Below the pieces are notes generated by a model. It made no database searches. It was not told where the DNA came from and worked only from the letters and a program-made list of their open reading frames with translations. Both the position numbers and the translations under genes were made by a program. A stretch of DNA of 5,635 bases from NCBI GenBank assembly GCA_030591195.1, contig JAUVBO010000253.1:1-5635 (forward strand), written 5' to 3'. Below are positions 1 to 5,635 of this stretch, in pieces. The stretch comes from Pseudomonadota bacterium. GTDB taxonomy: Bacteria > Myxococcota > Polyangia > GCA-2747355 > JACKDQ01. The number at the start of each line of letters is the position of its first letter. Position 1 is the first letter of the stretch.

Positions 1-117
1 GATGTCAAGATCGCCCGGATCGGCGGACAGCCGCAGGAGATCTTCCACTTGCTGCGCCTCGACCAGGTCTTCGACATCTTCGAGACCGTCGAGCAGGCAG
101 CGGCGAAGTTCCGGTAG
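1..117 (+). CDS. STAS-domain protein, C-terminal fragment (anti-sigma factor antagonist type)
   Basis: Only the last 38 codons are present, read in frame from base 1 to a TAG at 115-117; the 5' part lies left of the window. The fragment runs DVKIARIGGQPQEIF, then LLRLDQVFDIFETVEQA, and ends AAAKFR. This is the usual end of a STAS domain: a strand (VKIARI), a helix leading to an L-x-x-LDxVFxIF strand, then an acidic helix with A-x-x-x-F near the stop. Proteins of this family (SpoIIAA/RsbV-like) bind anti-sigma or switch kinases and are regulated by serine phosphorylation. The phosphorylatable serine would lie upstream and cannot be checked. It converges on the efflux operon with only 22 bp between stops, so no shared promoter or function is implied. 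It could instead be the STAS tail of a larger multidomain protein. Confidence 0.72.
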   Translation, partial: DVKIARIGGQPQEIFHLLRLDQVFDIFETVEQAAAKFR

Positions 118-139
118 CTGCCACCTGGCAACCGTCTGG
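118..139. other. Convergent intergenic gap between two stop codons
   Basis: These 22 bp separate the TAG of the plus-strand STAS gene from the TAG of the minus-strand pump gene. The gap contains a small inverted repeat, TGCC-ACCT-GGCA at 119-130 (4-bp stem, 4-nt loop). A second one, TCAGCG-GAGC-CGCTGA at 150-165, lies inside the last codons of the pump gene. Neither is followed by a T-run on either strand. A bidirectional terminator could be argued from position alone, but the sequence does not show a standard intrinsic one. Confidence 0.4.
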
Positions 140-3100
140 CTACTGGTTGTCAGCGGAGCCGCTGAACCGCCCGTAGATCGCCGGCAGCACGAACAGTGTC
201 AGCAGCGAGCTGGTGATCAGCCCGCCGTTGACGATCACCGCCAGCGGGCGCTGGATGTCGGACCCGGGGCCGAGGGCATAGATCATCGGGATGTGGCCGA
301 CGAAGCTGGTCAGAGCGGTCATCAGCAGCGGCCGGAACCTCAGCTCGCACCCCCTGACAACCGCCTCGCCCACGGCCAGGCCCTCGCGCTGCAGCTGGCG
401 GATGAAGGTCACCAGGACGACGCCGTTCTGGACCGCGATGCCGAGCAGCACGACGAAGGCCACCGCCGCCGAGACCGAGAGGTCCATGCCGAAGGCCACC
501 GCGGCGATGACGCCGCCGACGAGCGCGAAGGGCAGGTTGAGCAGCACCAGCAGCGAGTGGCGCACGGTGCCGATGGCCAGGTAGAGCAGCACGACGATCA
601 GCAGCAACGCGACCGGGACCACGATCGACAGCTGGCGCATCGCCCGCTGCTGGTTTTCGAACTGGCCGCCGAAGGTGATGAAGTAGCCCGGGGGGAGCGC
701 CCTCTCGATCGCCGCGATCTTTTCCTGGGCCTCGGCGACGAATCCCCCGAGATCTCGGCCGCGGATGTTCGCCTCGACCACCACCCGCCGGATGCCGTTT
801 TCGCGGCTCACCTGCGCCGGGGCCTCGACGAGCTTGATCTTGGCCAGCTCCCCGAGCTGGATCCGCGCGCCGCCCGGCGCCGGGATCAGTAGCCGATCGA
901 TCGCCGCGATCTTTCCGCGGTTGCGCTCCGGCAGCCGGACCACGACCTTGAAGCGGCGCTCGTCCTCGAGCAGGGTCGTCGCGACCTTGCCGGCGATGCC
1001 GATCTCGATCGCCTCGTTGATGTCGGCGACGTTGATCCCGTAGCGCGCGGTGGCGGCGCGATCGACGACCACGTCGTACTGGCTCATCCCCGAGACCTGC
1101 TCGACCTTGGTGTCCTCGGCGCCCTCGATGCGGTTGAGGACCACGGCGATCTTGTCGGCGGCCTTCTTCAGCAGCTCGAGGTCATGGCCGAAGACCTTGA
1201 CCGCCAGATCGCTCTTGATGCCCGAGACCAGCTCGTTGACCCGCAGGGCGATCGGCTGGGAGAAGGACAGCCGGATGCCTGGAATCGCCGACAGATCCTG
1301 GTTCATCGCCTCGACCAGCGCGGCCTTGCTGCGCCCGGACTCCCAGTCACGCCGGGGCTTGAGCATCACGAGGATGTCCGACTGCTCGGGGCCCATCGGG
1401 TCCTCGGAGATCTCGGCGCGGCCGTTCTTGCTGACCACGGTCTCGACCTCGGAGAATCGCAGCAACCGCTGCTCGATGTAGCTCGAGACCTTGGTCGTGC
1501 CCTCGAGCGAGGCGTTGGGCAGGCGGACGACGTTGATCGCGATCGAGCCCTCGTCGAGCGGGGGAATGAACTCCTTGCCCATCAGCGGGAAGAGCACCAG
1601 GGCCACGACGAGCGAGGCCGTGGCCAGGCCGACGGTCACCCGGGGGTGGCGCATCGCCCGGTGCAGCAGCCGGAGATACCCCCGCTGCACCCGGCGGACG
1701 AACCAGAACTGTCGCTCCTGGGTCTGGGGGAGGATCCACTCGGCGAGCACCGGCGCGATCAGCAGCGCCACCAGCAGTGACACGCCGAGGGCGATCAGCA
1801 TCGTCGAGGCCAGGGGCTCGAACATCTTGCCCTCGATGCTCTGCAGCGAGTAGAGCGGCACGAGGATCACGACGATGATGCCGACCGAAAAGCCCACCGG
1901 ACGGAGCACCTCGATCAACGCCGCCGCGGTGACGCGCCGCTTGGCCGCGGGGTCCTGGTTCTCCGCGAGGTGCCGGCGGATGTTCTCGACCACCACGATC
2001 GTCGCGTCGACCACCATCCCGACCGAGAAGGCCAGTCCGCCGACGGTCATCAGGTTCGAGTCGAGCCCGACCCGGCCCATGATGATGAACGTCGCCAGGA
2101 AGGTCAGCGGGATCGAGCAGAAGACGATGATCGCCGTCCGAAGCTCGGCGACGAACAGAAAGAGGATCAGGATCACCAGCACCCCGCCCTCGAGCAGGGC
2201 GTCGGTGACGGTCTTGATGCAGGCCTCGATCAGCGAGGTGCGATCGTAGAAGGTGTTGACGCTGACGCCCTCGGGCAACGCTCGCTTGACCTTGGTGATC
2301 GTCTGCTTGACCTGGTTGACGACCTCCTTCGAGTTGGCGCCCTTGAGCATGATCACCAGGCCGGCGACGGTCTCCCCCTTGCCGTCCCGGGTCACCGACC
2401 CCTGGCGGATCTCGCTGCCGATCAGCACCTCGGCGACGTCGTGGACGTGGATCGGGGTTCCCTGGTGGGCCTTGACCACGATCTGCTCGATGTCGGGGAT
2501 GCCTCCCAGCAACCCGACGCCCCGGAGGTAGATCTGCTCCCATCCCTTGACGACGAAGCTGCCGCCGACGTTGGCGTTGTTGATCCTCAGCGCTTCGACG
2601 AGTGTCTGAAGGTCGAGATCGTACTTGAGCAGCTTCGCCGGGTCGGCGAGCACCTGGTACTGCTTGACGAAGCCGCCGAAGGAGTTGACCTCGTTGACGC
2701 CCCGCACTGGCTTGAGCAGCGGCGCCACCAGCCAGTCCTGGAGCGTCCGCAGCTCCATCGCCGAGTGCTTGTCCGACTCGAGGGTGTACTGGAAGATCTC
2801 TCCCGCGCCGGTGCTGATCGGTCCCAGCTCCGGCGCGACGCCGGGCGGCAGGAGCTCACGGCTCGCCGTCAGGCGCTCGAAGACCACCTGGCGGGTCCAG
2901 TAGACGTCGGCGTCGTCGTCGAAGATGATCACCACCTGAGAGAGCTCCGCCCGGGACAGCGAGCGGACCAGGTGAACCTTCGGCAAGCCGCGCATCTTCA
3001 GCTCGAGCGGGTAGGAGATGCGCCGCTCGACCTCGACGGCCGCCAAGCCGGGCGCCTTGGTCAGGATCATCACCTGGACGTTGGTCACGTCGGGGAAGGC

Positions 3101-3208
3101 ATCGATCGGCAGGCGGTGCCAGGAGACCGCCCCGACGATGGCCATCACGCCGGCGAGCGTCAGCACCAGCAACCTGCTCTGCAGCAACCACTCGATCGCT
3201 CTTCGCAT
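140..3208 (-). CDS. Heavy-metal efflux RND pump, inner-membrane subunit (CzcA/CusA family)
   Basis: This is the proton-driven inner-membrane antiporter of a tripartite metal efflux complex, working as a trimer. At 1022 aa it has the family's usual length and RND layout. TM1 is at about 11-30. The first periplasmic loop includes FDDDADVYWTRQ (96-107). TM2-6 lie at about 335-490. The second loop runs about 545-860, and TM8-12 about 862-1012. TM4 carries the proton-relay pair D401 and E408 in VVDATIVVVEN; the position six residues before D401, Asp in CzcA, is Ser395. The C-terminal half is strongly CzcA-like: RRFKVVVRLPER, QVSRENGIRRVVVEANIRGRDLG, and IQRPLAVIVNGGL near the end. The three periplasmic methionines of CusA correspond to N565, E659 and I725, so Cu(I)/Ag(I) export is not supported; divalent cations (Zn/Co/Cd/Ni) are the better guess. 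The chosen start is ATG at 3208, with GAGGG 5 nt upstream; a GTG one codon earlier leaves only 2 nt. It is the last gene of the operon. Family assignment is secure; the metal is not. Confidence 0.95.
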   Translation of the reverse strand: MRRAIEWLLQSRLLVLTLAGVMAIVGAVSWHRLPIDAFPDVTNVQVMILTKAPGLAAVEVERRISYPLELKMRGLPKVHLVRSLSRAELSQVVIIFDDDADVYWTRQVVFERLTASRELLPPGVAPELGPISTGAGEIFQYTLESDKHSAMELRTLQDWLVAPLLKPVRGVNEVNSFGGFVKQYQVLADPAKLLKYDLDLQTLVEALRINNANVGGSFVVKGWEQIYLRGVGLLGGIPDIEQIVVKAHQGTPIHVHDVAEVLIGSEIRQGSVTRDGKGETVAGLVIMLKGANSKEVVNQVKQTITKVKRALPEGVSVNTFYDRTSLIEACIKTVTDALLEGGVLVILILFLFVAELRTAIIVFCSIPLTFLATFIIMGRVGLDSNLMTVGGLAFSVGMVVDATIVVVENIRRHLAENQDPAAKRRVTAAALIEVLRPVGFSVGIIVVILVPLYSLQSIEGKMFEPLASTMLIALGVSLLVALLIAPVLAEWILPQTQERQFWFVRRVQRGYLRLLHRAMRHPRVTVGLATASLVVALVLFPLMGKEFIPPLDEGSIAINVVRLPNASLEGTTKVSSYIEQRLLRFSEVETVVSKNGRAEISEDPMGPEQSDILVMLKPRRDWESGRSKAALVEAMNQDLSAIPGIRLSFSQPIALRVNELVSGIKSDLAVKVFGHDLELLKKAADKIAVVLNRIEGAEDTKVEQVSGMSQYDVVVDRAATARYGINVADINEAIEIGIAGKVATTLLEDERRFKVVVRLPERNRGKIAAIDRLLIPAPGGARIQLGELAKIKLVEAPAQVSRENGIRRVVVEANIRGRDLGGFVAEAQEKIAAIERALPPGYFITFGGQFENQQRAMRQLSIVVPVALLLIVVLLYLAIGTVRHSLLVLLNLPFALVGGVIAAVAFGMDLSVSAAVAFVVLLGIAVQNGVVLVTFIRQLQREGLAVGEAVVRGCELRFRPLLMTALTSFVGHIPMIYALGPGSDIQRPLAVIVNGGLITSSLLTLFVLPAIYGRFSGSADNQ

Positions 3209-3213
3209 CACGG

Positions 3214-3218
3214 CCCTC
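3214..3218 (-). promoter_or_regulatory. Shine-Dalgarno of the pump gene
   Basis: GAGGG on the minus strand, 5 nt before the ATG at 3208, overlaps the adaptor's TGA (3217-3219). This favours ATG over the adjacent in-frame GTG at 3209-3211. The arrangement implies that ribosomes finishing the adaptor restart on the pump. Confidence 0.65.
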
Positions 3219-4542
3219 AGTCCGCGCAGCCCGCGCCCATCTTCGAGCGCAGCACGTCGGACTTCAGCAGGAAGGAGCCGTCAGAGACGATGGTCTCGTC
3301 ACCGCCGAGGCCGTGGCTGATCTCCGTCAGGCCGGCGAAGGTCTGCCCGGCGGTCACCGGGCGTCGCACGTAGTACTCGTCACGGTAGTGGATGAAGACG
3401 AACGACCGGCCCTCGTCCGTCAGCACCGCGGCGCTCGGCACGGTCAGCGCCTGGCGGCGGCTCGGGAGGAAGATCTTCACCCGGGCGAACATGCCGGCGA
3501 GCAGCCGTCCGCCGAGGTTGGGCACCGCGATGCGGAGCTTGACCGTTCGCGACGACTCGCTCATCGACGGGCTGACGAGGTCGACCTTGCCCGGGAAGCG
3601 CTTGCCGACGAACGCCCGGACCTCGATCTCGGCTGCCAACGGCTGCTTCGCCTGCTCGCGGCTGACCAGGGCCACGTCTCGCTCGTAGAGGTCGGCCCAG
3701 ATCCAGAGCGCGGAGTTGTCGCCGACGGTCACCATCGACCGCTCCGCCTGGGCGATCTCTCCGGCCACGGCGTGCATCTCGAGCACCGTGCCAGTGGCGG
3801 GGGCGCGCAGCACGAGCCGGCCTCTCGAGCGTCGCTGGGTCAGCGCGCGCGCGGTCGAGGGGCTCATCCCCAGGCGGGTCAGCTTGCCGAGCGTCGCGGC
3901 GGCCTGGATCTCGGCGGCGTCGAGCGCCTGCTTGGCGCCCAGCAGCTCCTTCTCCGAGGCGATCCCGTCGCGGCGGAGCGCCGCGAGGCGATCGTGGTTG
4001 TGCCGGGCGAGCTTGAGCATCGCCTGGGCCTGCAGCTGGGCTGCCTCCGCTTCGCCGACGGCCACCGACTCGAGCTCCACCAGGGGCTGGCCTCGCTTGA
4101 CCTTGTCGCCGAGCGTGACGTGGACCTTGCGGATGATGCCCGAGGCCATGGTGCTGACGTGGGCCACGCGGCGTTCGTCGAAGCGCACCACGCCGGTGAG
4201 GGCGAGGGGCACGGCGATCGTCTTCTTCCGGCCCTTGACCCGCTTCAGCAGGCCGTCGGCGAAGAGGCTCGCCGCCGCCTTGACCACCCCTACCTCGTAG
4301 CGGCACTCGTCGCACTGGTGGGTCTTCTTGTCGTGCTCGCAGGAGGCCGCGAACAGCTCGGCCACGGGGCGGTCGAGGTCCGAGCCCTCGCCCCCGTGGT
4401 CGTGTCCCTCGTTGGGGGCCGCTGGCTGGCGATGACCCGGGTCGTCCGCAGGGTGCTTGTCGCCGGGCTGGTCACGACAGGCAGCCAGCGCGAGCGTCGC
4501 GATCAGGGTCACGCCGAGCCCTGCTTGGAGTAGGTGCTTCAT
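3217..4542 (-). CDS. HME-RND periplasmic adaptor lipoprotein (CzcB/CusB-type membrane fusion protein)
   Basis: This periplasmic adaptor (441 aa) bridges the RND pump and the outer membrane factor. A lipoprotein signal peptide at 1-21 ends in the lipobox LAAC, with acylated Cys22. Residues 23-60 form a polar His-containing linker (H30, H37, H47, H49). A compact Cys/His segment follows: C68, H70, H75, C77, C80 (CxH-x6-CxxC), then RYEVGVVK. The lipoyl half-motifs lie at about 134-160 (GIIRKVHVTLGDKVKRGQPL) and 241-275 (LRAPATGTVLEMHAVAGE), flanking an alpha-helical hairpin at about 162-225. The beta-barrel (about 276-360) includes SPSMSESSRTVKLRIAVPN and LLAGMFARVKI. The membrane-proximal domain (about 365-441) ends in FLLKSDVLRSKMGAGCAD, an ending familiar from metal-type adaptors. 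The start is ATG at 4542, with GGAGG 7 nt upstream; the frame stays open further upstream, but there it shadows the outer membrane factor gene. The 4-bp ATGA overlap with that gene implies coupled translation. Confidence 0.95.
   Translation of the reverse strand: MKHLLQAGLGVTLIATLALAACRDQPGDKHPADDPGHRQPAAPNEGHDHGGEGSDLDRPVAELFAASCEHDKKTHQCDECRYEVGVVKAAASLFADGLLKRVKGRKKTIAVPLALTGVVRFDERRVAHVSTMASGIIRKVHVTLGDKVKRGQPLVELESVAVGEAEAAQLQAQAMLKLARHNHDRLAALRRDGIASEKELLGAKQALDAAEIQAAATLGKLTRLGMSPSTARALTQRRSRGRLVLRAPATGTVLEMHAVAGEIAQAERSMVTVGDNSALWIWADLYERDVALVSREQAKQPLAAEIEVRAFVGKRFPGKVDLVSPSMSESSRTVKLRIAVPNLGGRLLAGMFARVKIFLPSRRQALTVPSAAVLTDEGRSFVFIHYRDEYYVRRPVTAGQTFAGLTEISHGLGGDETIVSDGSFLLKSDVLRSKMGAGCAD
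4303..4455 (-). other. Adaptor region encoding putative metal-binding N-terminal segment (His-rich linker plus CxH-x6-CxxC)
   Basis: Codons 30-80 of the adaptor carry H30, H37, H47, H49, C68, H70, H75, C77 and C80 within about 50 residues, between the lipidated Cys22 and the first lipoyl strand. The four ligands C68, H70, C77 and C80 have the spacing of a small zinc-knuckle-like site. CusB and CzcB proteins are known to use N-terminal Met or His residues to bind metal and pass it to the pump. Metal binding here is inferred from composition and position only. It does not match the CPMH...CPxCGM pattern of the common heavy-metal-binding domain found on some CusB proteins. Confidence 0.6.
4477..4542 (-). 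other. Lipoprotein signal peptide of the adaptor
   Basis: The first 22 codons encode a charged N-terminus (MKH), a hydrophobic core (GLGVTLIATLALAA) and the lipobox LAAC, with Cys22 as the lipidation site. The residue after Cys is Arg, not the Asp that retains lipoproteins in the inner membrane of enterobacteria; Asp follows at the next position. Sorting rules differ outside the Enterobacteria, so membrane placement is left open. Confidence 0.8.
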
Positions 4543-5635
4543 CGGAGATCCTCCCCGACCACCGCGCGCAGGCGGCTGCAGTCGGTCTGGGCTCGCACCA
4601 GCGCTGCGAGCAGCTGCCGCTGGGTCTCGAGCAGGGTCCGGCGGGCGTCGATCACCTCGAGCAGGGTGGCCTCGCCGACGCGGTAGGTTCGCTCGATGGT
4701 CGCTGCCGCGGTCTGGGCCCGCGGGGTGATCCGGTCCCGGTAGCGCGCGGCGAGCTTGACGCCCGCCTCGCAGGCGGCCTGAGCGGCGATCGCGGCGGCG
4801 GCGGTCTCGCGGCCTTGGGCCTCGAGCTGCTTGCGTCCCGCCGCGAGCGCGCTGCCGGCGCGCGCGATGCCGCCCGAGTTCCAGTTCCACAGCGGCAGCT
4901 CGACCGACAGGCCCATGCCGTAGGCCCGGCGGTCGAGCTCGTGATCGGCGAATGCGGCGATCGAGAGGGTTGGGATGCGCTCCCGGCGCTGGGAGGTAAG
5001 GCGGGCGCGGAGCGCCTGGACCCGCGCCCGAGCCGCCAGCACGGCGGGGTGCTTCGACCGGGCGATCCGCTCGGCGCGCGCGCCACTCACCGGTCGCGGC
5101 AGCGTCGCCAGATCCGCCACCGCCAGCGCCACCCGGTCCGGCGGCAGGTCGAGCCAGAGCCCGATCTGCCGGCGCCGGGTCTCGAGCGACGAGCGGGCCA
5201 AGTCGAGCTCGCCGGTGAGCTTTTCCGCCTCGACCTCGACCCGGGTCGCCTCGACGGGGCGGACCGCGCCACTGCTCACTCGCTGACGCACGGTCCGCGT
5301 CAGCGCGGCGGTCTGCTGGTCGAGAGCGGTCAGCGCCGCCACGCGCTCCTGGGCGTAGACCAGCTGCCAGAAGAGGGTCCGCAGCCGGAGCACGAGCTGC
5401 CGCCGCAGGGCGGCGACCTCCGCGGTCGTGGCCCGGTCGCCGGCCTCGGCGGCCGCAACCTTGCTGCCACGGCGAGCGATCCAGCCGAGGGGCACCGACA
5501 GCGCCAGGCCCCACTCGAACCTCGACTCGCCGCCGACCCGGGCGAGTCCGTAGCCCGCCGTGGCCTCGAGGCGAGGGTTTGGCACCGCACCAGCGGCGTC
5601 CACCGCGGCCCGGGCAGCGGCGATCTCGTGGCGCC
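4539..5635 (-). CDS. Outer membrane factor of the metal efflux complex (TolC/CzcC family), 5' end missing
   Basis: This is the outer membrane channel subunit: a trimeric beta-barrel joined to a long periplasmic alpha-barrel. The visible 364 residues stay open to the right edge, starting RHEIAAARAAVDAAG. The signal peptide and any lipid-anchor cysteine are therefore off-window, and the in-frame GTG at 5603 is not a credible start. Two OEP repeats are visible. The first has PNPRLEATAGYGL and FEWGLALSVPLG as barrel strands, then long helices (FWQLVYAQERVAAL, VSSGAVRPVEATRVEVEAEK). The second starts at about residue 195 (HPAVLAARARVQAL), with strands IPTLSIAAF and YGMGLSVELPLWNWN. It ends in helices carrying YRVGEATLLEVIDARRTLL, the hallmark second-repeat motif. 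The stop TGA overlaps the adaptor ATG. It is the first visible gene of the operon. Its place beside a CzcA-type pump identifies it as CzcC/CusC-like rather than a general TolC. Confidence 0.92.
   Translation of the reverse strand, partial: RHEIAAARAAVDAAGAVPNPRLEATAGYGLARVGGESRFEWGLALSVPLGWIARRGSKVAAAEAGDRATTAEVAALRRQLVLRLRTLFWQLVYAQERVAALTALDQQTAALTRTVRQRVSSGAVRPVEATRVEVEAEKLTGELDLARSSLETRRRQIGLWLDLPPDRVALAVADLATLPRPVSGARAERIARSKHPAVLAARARVQALRARLTSQRRERIPTLSIAAFADHELDRRAYGMGLSVELPLWNWNSGGIARAGSALAAGRKQLEAQGRETAAAAIAAQAACEAGVKLAARYRDRITPRAQTAAATIERTYRVGEATLLEVIDARRTLLETQRQLLAALVRAQTDCSRLRAVVGEDLR
4550..4554 (-). promoter_or_regulatory. Shine-Dalgarno of the adaptor gene
   Basis: GGAGG, within a longer GGGGAGGA on the minus strand, lies 7 nt before the adaptor ATG and inside the last codons of the outer membrane factor gene. 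Its strength and spacing fix the adaptor start at 4542. Confidence 0.8.

Noticed and set aside
119..165. Inverted repeats at 119-130 and 150-165 as intrinsic terminators
   Set aside because: The stems are only 4 and 6 bp, and no T-run follows on either strand; stems this short arise easily by chance in G+C-rich DNA.
2..892. 296-aa open frame on the plus strand from the left edge
   Set aside because: It is out of frame with the STAS fragment at the left edge and is antisense to the pump's 3' end; its composition is low-complexity R/D/Q/H/A with no domain.
1347..2543. 398-aa open frame on the minus strand inside the pump gene
   Set aside because: It is an alternate-frame shadow made of R/G/P/D repeats, while the overlapping pump frame has clear RND motifs throughout.
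140..3208. Naming the pump cusA (copper/silver)
   Set aside because: TM4 resembles CusA, but the three periplasmic methionines needed for Cu(I)/Ag(I) are not present, so no gene symbol was assigned.
1970..3373. 467-aa open frame on the plus strand, antisense to the pump
   Set aside because: It is rich in D, R, H, Q and L in the low-complexity manner typical of antisense frames in G+C-rich genes, has no recognisable domain, and lies opposite a well-conserved RND pump.
3313..4533. 406-aa open frame on the plus strand, antisense to the adaptor
   Set aside because: It is a shadow of the adaptor gene with the same biased composition; it has no credible ribosome binding site or domain.
4543..5514. 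Upstream extension of the adaptor frame, giving a 765-aa protein
   Set aside because: The extension overlaps the outer membrane factor gene in another frame and is Arg/Ala/Gly/Pro-rich. The lipoprotein signal at the ATG at 4542, with a strong Shine-Dalgarno, marks the true start.
5601..5603. GTG as the start of the outer membrane factor gene
   Set aside because: The frame stays open to the edge with a family-like sequence (EIAAARAAVDAAG) before it, and no signal peptide follows the GTG; the gene is truncated by the window.

Overview
The window is compact, G+C-rich (about two thirds by eye) bacterial coding DNA with strong G/C preference at third codon positions. It holds most of one tripartite heavy-metal efflux operon of the RND superfamily (HME-RND), read on the minus strand, and the tail of one unrelated gene on the plus strand. 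The G+C content, the style of the proteins and a Cys/His insert in the adaptor that I recall from deltaproteobacterial/myxococcal efflux adaptors suggest a Gram-negative of that kind. This is a weak taxonomic inference. The need for an outer membrane factor does make a diderm (two-membrane) host near certain.

Layout, left to right: (1) 1-117, plus strand, the last 38 codons of a STAS-domain protein of the anti-sigma-factor-antagonist type. (2) 118-139, a 22-bp gap between two convergent stop codons. (3) 140-3208, minus, the CzcA/CusA-family inner-membrane pump, complete at 1022 aa. (4) 3217-4542, minus, the periplasmic adaptor (CzcB/CusB type), complete at 441 aa, a predicted lipoprotein with a metal-ligand-rich N-terminal segment. 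(5) 4539-5635, minus, the TolC/CzcC-type outer membrane factor, whose 5' end lies beyond the window.

Transcription order is outer membrane factor, adaptor, pump. The first two genes overlap by 4 bp (ATGA). The last two are 8 bp apart, with a Shine-Dalgarno that overlaps the adaptor stop codon. The three are therefore almost certainly one translationally coupled operon whose promoter and any metal-responsive regulator lie off the right edge. Together they would form a proton-driven complex across both membranes, with the adaptor possibly capturing metal in the periplasm.

This is a recognisable system rather than a new one. The points worth following are the adaptor's CxH-x6-CxxC plus histidine-rich N-terminus, and a pump with mixed substrate signature: a CusA-like TM4 that lacks the first CzcA aspartate, but no CusA methionine triad. 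No RNA gene, mobile element, CRISPR array or significant repeat was seen.
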